Positions 1 to 10,975 of a stretch of 64,000 nt of DNA are shown here, one piece after another. Below the pieces are notes generated by a model, which made no database searches, was not told the origin of the DNA, and was given only the letters and a program-made list of their open reading frames with translations. Within the stretch, counting starts at the first letter, position 1. Each line of letters starts with the position of its first letter. The position numbers and the translations under genes are program-made. Location: NCBI RefSeq assembly GCF_030818935.1, contig NZ_JAUTBD010000001.1, positions 3,642,565 to 3,706,564 of the forward strand, read 5' to 3'. This stretch comes from Microbacterium sp. SORGH_AS_1204 (lineage in GTDB: Bacteria > Actinomycetota > Actinomycetes > Actinomycetales > Microbacteriaceae).

Positions 1-440
1 ACGGACGCCGCGACCACCGCGTTCCACCGCTCGTCGCCGAGGTCGGCATCCACCCCCTCGTCGAGCAGGCGCTGCACGTCGTCTTCGCGTCCGGATTCGC
101 GGGTGGCGGAGGCCGCGTGCACCGAGGCGCAGAAGACGCAGCCGTTGCGGCGCGAGGTGGCGGCCGCCGCGAGCTCGCGTTCGGCCCGACCGATGCCGCC
201 GTCGACGTTGTAGAAGATGTCGAGATCGGTGAGCGTGCGGGCGCGGAGCGCCTCAGCATCGCGCGCGAGCAGGCGGAAGTAGGGCATCTTCGCGCGGACC
301 GGCTCGATCAGGGCGTCGCGCTGCACGTCGGTCAGCGCGTCTTCGGCGACGGGCAGCAGCCACGGCACCCAGCCGAGGCCGCTCTGGGTGAAAGCCTCCG
401 GGCGAGCGAGGTCGGGGTACTCGGTGACGGTGTCGGTCAT
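1..440 (-). CDS. AhpD/CMD-type alkylhydroperoxidase domain protein (partial, runs off the window)
   Basis: Only the N-terminal 146 codons are present; the gene continues beyond base 1. It starts at ATG 440-438 (MTDTVTEYPDLARPEAFTQ). At about residues 100-112 it has the motif CVFCASVHAAS, the CxxC...H redox/proton-relay signature of the AhpD/carboxymuconolactone decarboxylase fold. It lies one base beyond the stop of the CMD gene at 442-1080, so it is the distal gene of the minus-strand operon. The pairing of two CMD-fold proteins with a luciferase-like monooxygenase and a peptide-type ABC importer matches the conserved context of the families named after Agrobacterium vitis Avi_7169/Avi_7170. 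Family assignment is by recognition, and the substrate is unknown. Such proteins commonly act as thiol-dependent peroxidases or decarboxylases that work beside flavin monooxygenases. Confidence 0.8.
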   Translation of the reverse strand, partial: MTDTVTEYPDLARPEAFTQSGLGWVPWLLPVAEDALTDVQRDALIEPVRAKMPYFRLLARDAEALRARTLTDLDIFYNVDGGIGRAERELAAAATSRRNGCVFCASVHAASATRESGREDDVQRLLDEGVDADLGDERWNAVVAAS

Positions 441-441
441 C

Positions 442-1080
442 TCAGACTCCTTCGGCGATCGAGGTGTGAACGGCGGACGTCGACGCGGGAGCCGCGGCGA
501 GCACGCGCAGCCCCCACGCGAGACGTAGCTGGAAGGTCAGGAACGCGACGAGCTGAGACAGCGAGACGATGGCATCCGGACTCCACCCGGCATCCACGAG
601 GCTCTTCAATGCGTCGGGACGCGCTTCGCGCGGGCGCACGACCAGCAGATGCGCGTGCGCGAGGGCCGCGGACAGACGGATGCCGAGACCCTCGGTCACG
701 CCGGCTTCAGGGCTCCACCGCGTACCGTCGGTGGACTCGGCCGCGAGGCCCGGCTCGCGGTACTGGCCGAACGGGCCCGGGGCGCTCGCCGCGGCCGCGG
801 CCTCGGTCACGACGGGGACGAGCTCCGCCGCCTCGTCGCCGAGCAGGTCGCCGTAGAACTCCGTCGCGGCGGCGAAGCGGTGCAGCGTCGAGACGAACAG
901 CGCGACGGCGTAGCGCTCCGCGAGGGAGAAGTCGCCCGGGACGGCCGGTTCAAGGAGGGCCTCGAAGCTGCGTTGTGCGTTCTCGCGCGCCTGCGGGCGG
1001 CGGGAGCGCACGGTGTCGAGCGCGTCGCCCGGACGGATGCCGGCGAGCAGATCGACGATGTCGGCGGATGGCGTGCTCAT
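442..1080 (-). CDS. CMD domain protein (Avi_7170-like)
   Basis: The 212-aa protein starts MSTPSADIVDLLAGIRPGD at ATG 1080, which overlaps the stop of the upstream monooxygenase gene by four bases (ATGA) and so indicates translational coupling. It is helical and alanine-rich, with a segment near residue 190 (LVAFLTFQLRLAWGLRVL) typical of the C-terminal helix of carboxymuconolactone decarboxylase-like proteins. The CxxC pair seen in its downstream neighbour is absent, so it is the non-redox partner of the pair. Length and context match the Avi_7170-type CMD proteins found next to luciferase-like monooxygenases and oligopeptide-type transporters. The reaction is unknown. Confidence 0.75.
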   Translation of the reverse strand: MSTPSADIVDLLAGIRPGDALDTVRSRRPQARENAQRSFEALLEPAVPGDFSLAERYAVALFVSTLHRFAAATEFYGDLLGDEAAELVPVVTEAAAAASAPGPFGQYREPGLAAESTDGTRWSPEAGVTEGLGIRLSAALAHAHLLVVRPREARPDALKSLVDAGWSPDAIVSLSQLVAFLTFQLRLAWGLRVLAAAPASTSAVHTSIAEGV

Positions 1081-2143
1081 GCGGGTCCTTCCACGGAGGT
1101 GGTGGCGAGCGAATGGTGGGCGTGGCGCAGGGCGTCGGCGGCATCCGGTCCGACATCGAAACCGAGTCGGGGCGCGACCTCCGCGGCCAACAGCTCCAAC
1201 GAGCGCAGGGTCAGCTCGTGGGGCGCGGCGATCGAATGCACCTGGAACGACACGTCGCTGACGGCGGCGAGCGTCTCGTCGGCCGACAGAGAGGCCACGA
1301 CCTCGTCGATCGTGCCGACGTGGGTGTCGGTCAGCCGTGCGAGCTCGTCGAGCCCGACCCCGTCGGTGTCGATGCCGAGCACTGTGCGCGCGAGGTGGCG
1401 CAGGCCATCGCCGGCCAGCTCGAGCGCGCGGGTGCGGTTCTCGGGGTCGACGACCAGAGCGGTGCGCGAGGCGAGCACGCGCACGGGTGCGCCGGAGGGC
1501 AGCGCCTGCGTGTAGGCCGCGATGATCGGCAGCTGCAGGTCGTGCAGGGGAGCCGCGGGTGCCTCGGGGCTGCGCGGCTGCGTGCGCGAGAGCAGCAGCC
1601 CGTCGCCGCGCACGCCCGCACGGCGACCGCCGTCGACCGAGAACGTCGCCTGCCAGATGCGCGCCGACAGGTCGCCGCCGCTCGGATACAGCCGGGAGTC
1701 GGATCCCCGGATGCCGCGCCCCTCGAGCGCGTCGAGCAGCACGTCGAAGTGGTCGGCGAAGATCTCGCGGCGGCGGTCGGACTCGCGCCCGAACGCGGCG
1801 AACGACGCCGGAGTGCCGCCCGTGGCGAGACCCAGCTGCACGCGACCGCCGCTGAGCTGGTCGAGCACGGTGGCGTCTTCGGCGACGCGGAGCGGGTCGT
1901 CGAGCGGCAGGGTCACCACCCCGGTCGCCAGCGCGATGCGGCTCGTGCGCTCGGCCGCGGCGGCCAGGAGCACGAACGGAGACGGCAGCCCTCCCTCGGT
2001 CTCGCCGAAGTGGTGCTGCGCGAGCCAGGCCGAGGCGAAGCCGTTGCGTTCCGCGTGCGCGATCTGCTCGACCGCGAAACGGTAGCGGTCGGCTGCGGAC
2101 GCGGTCTCGAGCACGCGGCTGAAGAATCCGAGGCGGGGGCCGG

Positions 2144-2147
<4 letters not shown>
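1077..2147 (-). CDS. FMN-dependent luciferase-like monooxygenase (KPN_01858-like)
   Basis: The 356-aa protein has the TIM-barrel layout of bacterial luciferase-like flavin monooxygenases: strand 1 GPRLGFFSRVL, then FASAWLAQHHFGETEGGLPS near residue 40, then RIALATGVVTLPLDDPLRVAEDA-type segments and LSGGRVQLGLATGG near residue 105. These enzymes use reduced FMN supplied by a reductase to oxygenate sulfonates, alkyl chains or heteroatom compounds. The ATG lies just upstream of the CMD genes, and its 5' end overlaps the stop of the ABC ATPase gene by four bases. The operon order (importer, monooxygenase, two CMD proteins) suggests that an imported compound is oxygenated and the product handled by the CMD proteins. 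No flavin reductase is visible in the window. Confidence 0.85.
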
Positions 2148-3825
<1,678 letters not shown>

Positions 3826-3829
<4 letters not shown>

Positions 3830-4695
3830 GCGGCATCCCCTCCCCGAAGGGCTTGGCTCAAACGGTTGGTCGACAGCACCACGGCAACGACGACCAGGCC
3901 GGGCAGCACCGTGAGCCACCACGCGGTGGCGACGTAGTTGCGGCCCTCGGCGATGAGCAGACCCCACTCGGGCGTCGGCGGCGGCGCCCCGTAGCCGAGG
4001 AAGCCCAGGGTGGAGATCTGCAGGATGGCGGAGCCGAACTGCAGCGCGGCGAGGGCGATCACCGGCGTCAGCGAGTTGGGCAGGATGTGCCGCCACAGCA
4101 CTCCGAAGAACGTGCCGCCCGAGCCGTACGCCGCCTCGACGAAATCGGTGACGCGCACGCTCACCACCCGCGAACGCGCGAGCCGGGCGAAGACGGCGAT
4201 CGAGGTGACCCCGACCGCGATGGCGGCGCTCGTGGTGCCGAACCCGAGCAGGATGACGACCGCGAGCGAGAGCAGCAGCGCGGGGATCGCGAGCAGCACG
4301 TCGACGATGCGCATGAGCGTCTCGTCGACGGCGCCGCGGATCGCCCCGGCAGCCAGACCCACGGCCGTGCCGACCACCAGGCCCACGAGCACCGCGATGA
4401 GGGCGCCGATGATCGACTGCGAGGCGCCGTAGACGACGCGCGCGTAGAGGTCGCGGCCGGTCGCGTCGGTGCCGAACCAGTGCTCGGCGCTCGGCGGCTG
4501 CAGCGCGAGCGCCGCGGTCTCGGTCGGGCTCTGGGTGGTGAACAGGCCCGGGAACACCGCCCACAGCAGGGCGATGACCACGACGAGCGCGGGGACGACG
4601 AATCCGACGCGAGACCGCAGATCACGCCACCGGATGCGGCCCGTGCCGGTTCCGGTGACGACATCGCGGTCGGCCACGGGGGACGAGACGGTCAT
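3826..4695 (-). CDS. Dipeptide-type ABC transporter permease (DppC-like)
   Basis: The 289-aa integral membrane protein begins MTVSSPVADRDVVTGTG with a first membrane segment at about residues 33-50. It then has the DppC hallmark HWFGTDATGRDLYARVVYG, and later an EAA-loop region (VTDFVEAAYGSGGTFFGVLW) that contacts the ATPase. The C-terminal PPPTPEWGLLIAEGRNY is also typical of OppC/DppC permeases. Start and stop both overlap neighbouring genes by four bases, so it is tightly coupled in the operon. It forms the inner-membrane channel with the protein encoded at 4692-5726. Confidence 0.9.
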
Positions 4696-5726
4696 ACGGT
4701 GCCTCCACGGGACAGATCGCGGGTGGGACCGCCCACTTCGGCGTCCACGAGCTCGTCGACGGCGCGTTCGGTGGCATCCGTCGCGTCCCTCCGGGTGGAG
4801 GACGCGGTGCGCAGCCGCGCGTCGAGCACCGGGTAGAGCAGGTCGACCAGGAGGTTGATCACGACGAACGCGACCGTCGAGATCACCACGACCGCCAGCA
4901 GAACGGGGGTGTCGCGGTCGGCGACGGCCTGCGCCGTCAGCTGCCCGACGCCGGCGCGGGCGAACACGGTCTCGGTGACCACCGCCCCACCGACGAGCTC
5001 GCCGAACAGCAGGCCGGCCATCGTCAGGGTGGGTAGCAGGGCGTTCCGGGCGACGTTGCGCCACAGCAGCCACGACGTGCTCGCGCCGCGCGCGCGAACC
5101 ACCGTGACGAACGGCTGCTCGCGCACCTCGTCGATCGAGCGCATGAGCACCTGCGCCAGAGGGGCGGCGATCGGGATCGCCAGGGTGATGACGGGCAGGA
5201 TCAATGCCTGCGCCGGATTCGCGCCGATGACGGGCACGAGCCCGAGACGGAACGAGAAGACCTGGATGAGGATGATCCCGATCCAGAACACCGGCAGCGA
5301 CACGAAAAGCGGAGGGATGCCGCGGAACACGCGCCGGAGCCACCGGCCGCCCCCGTAGGTCGCGGTGAACGCGATGGTCACCGCGAGCACGACCGCCAGG
5401 GCGAGCCCCAGCACGGCGAGGGTCAGGGTGGGCGGCAGGGCGGTGACGATGAGATCGGACACCGCCGCGCCGCTGGCCACCGAGTACCCGAAGTCGCCCG
5501 TCACGAAGCCGGCGATCGAGCGCACGTACTGCACGATCAGCGGCTGGTCGGCGCCCAATGACTGCCGGATCGCCTCGATCTGGTCGGGCGTCAAGCCGAG
5601 CTCGGGACTGCCGTAGCGGGCGAGCACGGCATCGCCCGGCAGCGCGGCCAGCAGCAGATAGGCCGCCGTGTAGGCCAGGACCAGCACGAGGACGGCCTGA
5701 CCTACACGACGAACGACGTACGACAT
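4692..5726 (-). CDS. Dipeptide-type ABC transporter permease (DppB-like)
   Basis: The 344-aa protein has six hydrophobic segments and DppB signatures: N-terminal MSYVVRRVGQAVLVLVLAYT, a LPGDAVLARYG loop, LGADQPLIVQYVRSIAGF, and the EAA-type loop with QPFVTVVRARGAS near residue 205. The C terminus carries about 35 extra hydrophilic residues (after LVDLLYPVLDARLR) beyond the usual DppB end, and these are likely cytoplasmic. It is the first permease gene after the substrate-binding lipoprotein gene, with a 31-bp gap. It should pair with the DppC-like protein to import a short peptide or a peptide-like small molecule. Confidence 0.9.
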   Translation of the reverse strand: MSYVVRRVGQAVLVLVLAYTAAYLLLAALPGDAVLARYGSPELGLTPDQIEAIRQSLGADQPLIVQYVRSIAGFVTGDFGYSVASGAAVSDLIVTALPPTLTLAVLGLALAVVLAVTIAFTATYGGGRWLRRVFRGIPPLFVSLPVFWIGIILIQVFSFRLGLVPVIGANPAQALILPVITLAIPIAAPLAQVLMRSIDEVREQPFVTVVRARGASTSWLLWRNVARNALLPTLTMAGLLFGELVGGAVVTETVFARAGVGQLTAQAVADRDTPVLLAVVVISTVAFVVINLLVDLLYPVLDARLRTASSTRRDATDATERAVDELVDAEVGGPTRDLSRGGTV

Positions 5727-5757
5727 GGATTCTCCGTGAACCGGGTTCGCCCCGGAC

Positions 5758-7410
5758 TCAGCCCGCGAGCCAGGTCGAGTAGAACGACGGGCGTCCGACC
5801 GACTCGGTGTCGAAACCCTGCACCTTCGCGGTGAGGCCGAACACCTGCGGCTCCTCGAAGATCGGCAGGATGTAGGCGTTCTCGGCCAGGTACTGCTGCG
5901 CGGCCTCGGATGCGGCCTGGCGCTCGGCGGTCGTGGGCTCCGAGGCGATGGCCGACAGCAGCGTGTCGAGCTGCGGGTCGCCGACCGACCCGTCGGCGGG
6001 GTTCAGGTTGAGCAGCGTGTTGCGGTTCTTCGAGAAGTACTGCGACTTCAGCACATCGAAGTCCGCGCGCCCGACCATCGAGTGATACACCTGGATCGTG
6101 CTCTGATCGGTGGACGCCTTCGTCTGCGCGGCCATGTCGCCCGCGAACAGCGACACCTGGATGCCGATCTTGCCCAGCTGCTCCTGGATCAGCGTCACGA
6201 CCTCTTTCGAGCGGGGCTGCGGCAGGGCCTCGTTGAACGTGAGGGTGAGCTTCTCGCCGTCCTTCGCGCGGATGCCGTCGGCACCGAGCGTCCAGCCGGC
6301 CTCGTCGAGCAGGGCGGCGGCCTTCTCGGGGTCGTAGGTGTAGAACGACGACGTGTCGACGTAGCCCAGGGCGGTCTTCGCGAGCGCGCCGGTGGCCAGC
6401 GGATAGTTGGCGGTGAAGAGGGTGTCGACGATCTTCTGGCGGTCGATGCCCGCGATGATCGCCTGGCGCACGCGCACGTCTTCCAGTCGCGGCTCGCGGA
6501 AGCGGAAGCTCAGGCCGTTGTTCACACCGTTGGTGGCCGCCGCGTGCAGCGACAGCGAGCCGCCGGCGAACTGCGCCTCGTCGGGGGCGGGGATGTTGCG
6601 GGCGACGTCGGCCTGACCCGCGACGACCGTGCCGACGCGAACGCTGTTCTCGGCGGCGACGATGTAGTCGATGCCCTCGAGGTAGGCGGGGCCTTGGTGC
6701 GCCAGCGACGGGGGAGCCCAGTTGTAGTCCGCGCGCGCGGTGACGCTGGTCTGCGTGCTGATCTGCTCGTCGGAGATGACGAACGGGCCGCTGCCGATGA
6801 TCTCTTTCGCGTTGCCGGGACCGAACTCCTCGCTCGTGCGGTCGAGGCTCGCGTCGGACAGCAGCCCCGAGTTGATGGTCGACACCGCCTGCGCGAAGCC
6901 GGGCGAGGGGGCGGTGAAACGGAAGACGACGGTGTCGTCGTCGACGACCTCGCCGCCGCCGTAGTTGTTGATGGCCTCGGAGACGGGCAGGGCGCGGTCT
7001 TTGTCGCCCTTGCCGTAGAGGTCGATGTTCTTGACGACGTTGGCGGCGGTGAGCGGCGTTCCGTCGGAGTAGGTGACGTCGGTGCGCAGGTCGAAGGTGT
7101 ACTCGGTGGCGTCGGCGTTGACCGAGTAGTCGGTGGCGATCCACGGCTCGAGCTCGAGCGTCTCGGGGTTCTGGTACAGCAGTCGGTCGGTGATGTTGTT
7201 GACGATGCCGCCGTTGGGGTAGAAGCCCGCGGACGGCGGGTACAGCGTCGTCCAGGTCTGCGGTTCCAGATAGGTGAGGGTGCCGCCGCTGACGGGTTCG
7301 GTGCCGGCGTCGGGGCCCGTCGACGGCGCGGTCGCCGAGCACCCGGCGAGGAGGGCGACCACGGCGAGGGCCGAGACCGAGGGGACGGCTATACGGGTGA
7401 GTCGGGACAT
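5758..7410 (-). CDS. Extracellular solute-binding lipoprotein, peptide-type ABC importer (SBP family 5)
   Basis: The 550-aa protein starts at ATG 7410, preceded by GGAG about nine bases upstream; this start places a lipoprotein signal peptide at the N terminus (VSALAVVALLAGCSATAP, lipobox LAGC at about residue 24). The mature part begins with SGGTLTYLEPQTW and contains the SBP-5 segments DLRTDVTYSDGTPLTAANV and IIGSGPFVISDEQ. SBP-5 proteins bind peptides, nickel chelates, glutathione, opines and other small organics, so the ligand cannot be read off. It is promoter-proximal in the minus-strand operon and is paired with a similar but distinct binding protein in the divergent operon (13575-15239). 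Confidence 0.92.
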   Translation of the reverse strand: MSRLTRIAVPSVSALAVVALLAGCSATAPSTGPDAGTEPVSGGTLTYLEPQTWTTLYPPSAGFYPNGGIVNNITDRLLYQNPETLELEPWIATDYSVNADATEYTFDLRTDVTYSDGTPLTAANVVKNIDLYGKGDKDRALPVSEAINNYGGGEVVDDDTVVFRFTAPSPGFAQAVSTINSGLLSDASLDRTSEEFGPGNAKEIIGSGPFVISDEQISTQTSVTARADYNWAPPSLAHQGPAYLEGIDYIVAAENSVRVGTVVAGQADVARNIPAPDEAQFAGGSLSLHAAATNGVNNGLSFRFREPRLEDVRVRQAIIAGIDRQKIVDTLFTANYPLATGALAKTALGYVDTSSFYTYDPEKAAALLDEAGWTLGADGIRAKDGEKLTLTFNEALPQPRSKEVVTLIQEQLGKIGIQVSLFAGDMAAQTKASTDQSTIQVYHSMVGRADFDVLKSQYFSKNRNTLLNLNPADGSVGDPQLDTLLSAIASEPTTAERQAASEAAQQYLAENAYILPIFEEPQVFGLTAKVQGFDTESVGRPSFYSTWLAG

Positions 7411-7710
7411 GTGAACTCCAGGAGGGCGCCGCGGTGCGGCGTGCGAGACAGGATGTCCCCACCCCACCACGACGACGGGTCGGTGCTCCAACCGACGGTC
7501 ACGATTCGTCATGACGCGAGAGGAGGCCCTCGCGCGCACATTCCGGCCGGATCGGGAGGGTGTTCACGGAGCCGGCGCGCGCAAGTGCGCTGCGGAAGAT
7601 GACGCTTCTTGACGGTGGGTTACGCACCTTGACCTCACGTGACGACGCGCCGTCGCCGCCCGTCGCCGTCCCCTAGCGTCTTGGCTCACCCGACCCCTCG
7701 AAGGATGCCC
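7411..7710. promoter_or_regulatory. Divergent intergenic control region between the two importer operons
   Basis: This 300-bp gap separates the minus operon (start 7410) from the plus operon (start 7711). On the plus side a -10-like TAGCGT lies at 7674-7679. Around 7609-7634 two TTGAC copies (7609 and 7629) flank an imperfect palindrome GGTGGGTTACGCACC at 7614-7628 (12 of 15 positions symmetric). This could be an operator serving both operons. No regulator gene is adjacent, so the assignment is a proposal. The half next to base 7410 shows no clear promoter to the eye. Confidence 0.4.
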
Positions 7711-8655
7711 GTGAGCCTCGCCCCGCCCTCCGCCCTGCCCGATTCGTCCGTGGCCGACCGCCTCGTCATCGCCGGTCGCCGCGTGTCGCGCGTCGCCTTC
7801 GGCGGTGCGCGGCTCACCGCGGGCGACGGATGGGGTGTGCCGCGCGACCGGGAGGTGCCCCGTGGGATCCTCCGCGCCGCCCTGGAGGCGGGCATCGATC
7901 ACATCGACACCGCCGACGCGCTCGGCCCGGCCGTGAGCGAACAGATCATCGGCGACGTGGTCGGCGACCGCGACGACGTCCTGGTGGCCACGAAGGTCGG
8001 GATGCTGCGCCCGGGACCGGGCGAATGGGGTGTGCTCGGCCGGCCCGACTACCTCCGCCAGCAGGTGCACGCGAGCCTGTCCCGGCTGCGCCGCGAACGG
8101 ATCGACCTCGTCTACCTCCACCGCATCGACCCCGACTACCCTCTCGCCGACCAGCTCGGCGCCCTCCAGCAGCTGCGGACGCAGGGTCTCATCGGGCACA
8201 TCGGTGTCAGCCAGCCCACCGCATCCCAGCTCGAAGAGGTGCTCCTTCTCGAGCCCGATCTCGCCGCCGTGCAGAGCCTGTACAACGTCGCCGCCCGGCA
8301 CGACGCAGAACTGGCCCGCACGCTCGAGGTGCGCGGCATCCCGTTCCTGGCCTACTGGCCGCTGCTCGGACGGGGTATCGCCGCGGCCCGCCACCGAGCG
8401 CTCTTCGAGGGCCTGGCGTCGATCGGGGGTCCGCTCGGCCTCGACGGCGCGCAGGTCGCGCTCGCCTGGATCTTCTCGACCCTGCCGGGAGCCGGGGCCG
8501 TCGTGGGCAGCCGCTCGGCCGCACACCTGCGCGCGAATGCGCGCGCCGCCCGGCTGCGCCTCGACGTCGAGAACCTCGCTCGGGTGACCGCGCTCGTGGA
8601 CGACGTGCTCGGTGACACCGTGTTCGACCCCCGCACCTCGAAGGACGACGAATGA
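7711..8655 (+). CDS. Aldo/keto reductase family oxidoreductase
   Basis: The chosen start is GTG 7711, because GAAGG ends six bases before it; an in-frame ATG at 7705 and a longer frame from 7639 also exist. The 314-aa protein has AKR features: AFGGARLTAGDGWG near the N terminus, GIDHIDTADALGPAVSEQIIG with the catalytic Asp but with Ala-Leu where the usual catalytic Tyr region lies, VATKVGM (Lys), and LVYLHRIDPDY containing the catalytic His. The conserved Tyr of IDTAxxY appears absent, so activity should not be assumed. NADPH-dependent carbonyl reduction is the family norm. It is the first gene of the plus operon and overlaps the amidohydrolase by four bases. Confidence 0.85.
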   Translation: MSLAPPSALPDSSVADRLVIAGRRVSRVAFGGARLTAGDGWGVPRDREVPRGILRAALEAGIDHIDTADALGPAVSEQIIGDVVGDRDDVLVATKVGMLRPGPGEWGVLGRPDYLRQQVHASLSRLRRERIDLVYLHRIDPDYPLADQLGALQQLRTQGLIGHIGVSQPTASQLEEVLLLEPDLAAVQSLYNVAARHDAELARTLEVRGIPFLAYWPLLGRGIAAARHRALFEGLASIGGPLGLDGAQVALAWIFSTLPGAGAVVGSRSAAHLRANARAARLRLDVENLARVTALVDDVLGDTVFDPRTSKDDE

Positions 8656-9965
8656 CCACGGCGAAGACCATCGACCCCCTCGACGTCTACACCGACTGGA
8701 GTCGCCGCCGTGCCCGTGCGGTCGCGGACGAGACGCCCCGACGCGACCACCGCGGCGCGGCGCCTGCCGTGCACGCCGCGATCGCGGAGCGCGTCGAGGC
8801 CCTGCGCCCCGAGCTCGTCGCCCTGGCGAGCGACCTGCACGCCCATCCCGAGGTGGGATTCGAGGAGGTGCGCAGCGCCTCCCGCATCGCCGACCTGCTC
8901 GACGCGCACGGCGCCGCCGTCGAGCGCTCCGCCTTCGGCCTTCCGACGGCGTTCCGCGCGACCCGCGGGTCGACCGGGCCGCACTTCGCGGTGGTCGCGG
9001 AGTACGACGCGCTCCCCGGCATCGGGCACGCGTGCGGCCACAACATCATCGCCGCGATCGCGGTCGGCGCCTTCCTGGCGGTTCCGGATGCCATCGGCGA
9101 CGGGCGCGTGAGCATCATCGGCGCGCCCGCGGAGGAGAGCGGTGGCGGCAAGGAGCTCATCCTGCGCGCCGGGGGCTTCGACGACGTGGACGCCGCCGGC
9201 ATGGTGCACCCCTCGACCGGTGACGACGTCAGCCCGATCCTCGGCGGAGGCACGAGCGGCGTGCGACGCCTCACCGCGACCTATCACGGCCGTGCCGGAC
9301 ACGCCGCGCTGAGTCCGTACCTCGGATTGAACGCTCTGGATGCCGTGGTGACGGCGTATCAGTCGATCGCCCTGCTGCGTCAGCACATCCTGCCCGTCGA
9401 CCGCATCCACGGGATCATCACCGACGGAGGTGCGGCGGCCAACGTCGTGCCCGAACGCGCGGCGGCGGAGTTCCTCATCCGCTCCGACGACATCGACACC
9501 CTCGACGTGCTCGTGGAACGGGTGGTCGGCATCCTCGAAGCAGCCGCGCTGTCGACGGGAACCCGGCTCGAACTCGATCTCGACTTCGCGCCGCCCTACC
9601 TGCCGCTGCGACCCAACGTCGCGTTGACGACCCGATGGGCGGCCGCCCTGGAACGACGCGGGCGCGTCGTGCCCCCGCGATCGCGCGTCCCGCGTCAGGG
9701 CGGTCCATCGACCGACATGGGGAACGTGAGCTGGTTCGTCCCGTCGATCCACCCGTCGCTGGGTCTGGGGGGAGCCCCGGGGGTCCTGCCGCACAACGCG
9801 GCGTTCGCCGAGACCACCGTGCAGCCGGCGGCGTTCGACGCGCTCGTGGACGCCGCCATCGCCCTCGCCGGCGCGGCGGCCGATTACCTCGCCGACGAAG
9901 ACCTGCGCGCGGACGTCGACCGGGAGTTCGCCGCGACGGGAGGCCGACGGCGGGTGGGATCGTGA
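8652..9965 (+). CDS. M20 family metallo-amidohydrolase
   Basis: The 437-aa protein carries metal-site motifs of the M20/IAA-amino-acid-hydrolase branch: DLHAHPEVGFEE near residue 58, GIGHACGHNIIAA near residue 125 (Cys/His ligands), APAEESGGGK with the catalytic Glu pair, and a late STDMGNVSW segment with the last ligand. A dimerisation insert follows TATYHGRAGHAALSPY. Such enzymes remove N-acyl groups from amino acids and related compounds. Start ATG 8652 overlaps the reductase stop by four bases. Its stop overlaps the next permease start (GTGA), so reductase, deacylase and importer are one transcription unit. A deacylase within an importer/monooxygenase operon recalls the Bacillus S-alkylcysteine salvage operons; that parallel is inference. 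Confidence 0.9.
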   Translation: MTTAKTIDPLDVYTDWSRRRARAVADETPRRDHRGAAPAVHAAIAERVEALRPELVALASDLHAHPEVGFEEVRSASRIADLLDAHGAAVERSAFGLPTAFRATRGSTGPHFAVVAEYDALPGIGHACGHNIIAAIAVGAFLAVPDAIGDGRVSIIGAPAEESGGGKELILRAGGFDDVDAAGMVHPSTGDDVSPILGGGTSGVRRLTATYHGRAGHAALSPYLGLNALDAVVTAYQSIALLRQHILPVDRIHGIITDGGAAANVVPERAAAEFLIRSDDIDTLDVLVERVVGILEAAALSTGTRLELDLDFAPPYLPLRPNVALTTRWAAALERRGRVVPPRSRVPRQGGPSTDMGNVSWFVPSIHPSLGLGGAPGVLPHNAAFAETTVQPAAFDALVDAAIALAGAAADYLADEDLRADVDREFAATGGRRRVGS

Positions 9966-10975
9966 CCCTCGAGACCGCCACCGCGCACCTCGTCGACGAC
10001 GAGATCGCCGAGGTCGCGGACGATCGCCGCGGCTCGCGCCGTCGCACGGGGGCCCGGGTCGTCCTGCGCACGCTCGTCGACATCGTCCTCGTCGTGTGGG
10101 CGGCCGCGACCCTGACGTTCCTCGCCGTGAAGCTGATCCCGGGTGACCCGCTCGACAAGCTCATGGCCGGCATCCAGGACGTCACCCCCGAGATGCGTGC
10201 CGCCGTCGCCGAGCAGTACGGACTCGACCGGCCCGTTCTCGTGCAGTACCTGTCGTACCTCGCGGGGGTGGCCCGCGGCGACCTGGGCGTGAGCTACCAG
10301 CGCGGCGTCCCCGTGACCGAGGCGCTGGGGGCGGAGCTCGGCGCGACCGCTGAGCTGACGGCGTGGACCATGGTCGTGGCGATCGTGGCATCCGTCGTCC
10401 TGGCGCTCGCCACCAGCGGGCGGCGGCCGTTCGCGCGGCTGCTCGCGCAGGGCTTCGAGCTCATCGCCGTGTCGACGCCGTCGTTCTGGGTGGGCATCGT
10501 GCTGATGACGGTGTTCTCGTTCGGGCTGCGGTGGGTGCCCGCCTTCGGCGGCGACGGCCCCGCCTCCCTCGTGCTCCCGGTGGTGACCCTCGCGATCCCG
10601 CTCGTCGGTGTGCTCACGCAGGTGCTCCGCGAGCGCATGGAGCACGCGTTGCACGAGCCCTTCGTGACGACCCTGCGCGCGCGCGGACTGAGTGAAGGCG
10701 CCGTGCGCTCGCGTCATGTGCTGCGTCACGCGAGCCTGCCCGCCCTCACCCTCAGCTCGGTCATCGTCGGGTCGCTGCTCAGCGGCACGGCCGTCATCGA
10801 GACGCTCTTCGCTCGCCCCGGGATCGGACGGCTCGCCGTCGATGCCCTGCAGGACCGCGACATTCCGCTCGTGATGGGCGTCGTCATCTTCGCGGCCTTC
10901 GTCTTCATCGTGCTGAACACGCTGGTCGACCTGCTCTACCCCCTTCTCGACCCCCGGCTCCGGAGGAACCGATGA
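9962..10975 (+). CDS. Dipeptide-type ABC transporter permease (DppB-like), second system
   Basis: The 337-aa permease starts at GTG 9962, overlapping the amidohydrolase stop. The first about 35 residues are charged (VDDEIAEVADDRRGSRRRTG), followed by a membrane segment LVDIVLVVWAAATLTFLAV, a LIPGDPLDKLMAG loop and YGLDRPVLVQYLSYLAGVARG, all typical of DppB. The EAA-type loop PFVTTLRARGLSEGAV lies at about residue 230. It forms the channel with the protein encoded at 10972-11826. The N-terminal charged extension is longer than in the paralogue at 4692-5726, and the two are clearly diverged, so they probably serve different ligands. Confidence 0.9.
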   Translation: MTLETATAHLVDDEIAEVADDRRGSRRRTGARVVLRTLVDIVLVVWAAATLTFLAVKLIPGDPLDKLMAGIQDVTPEMRAAVAEQYGLDRPVLVQYLSYLAGVARGDLGVSYQRGVPVTEALGAELGATAELTAWTMVVAIVASVVLALATSGRRPFARLLAQGFELIAVSTPSFWVGIVLMTVFSFGLRWVPAFGGDGPASLVLPVVTLAIPLVGVLTQVLRERMEHALHEPFVTTLRARGLSEGAVRSRHVLRHASLPALTLSSVIVGSLLSGTAVIETLFARPGIGRLAVDALQDRDIPLVMGVVIFAAFVFIVLNTLVDLLYPLLDPRLRRNR

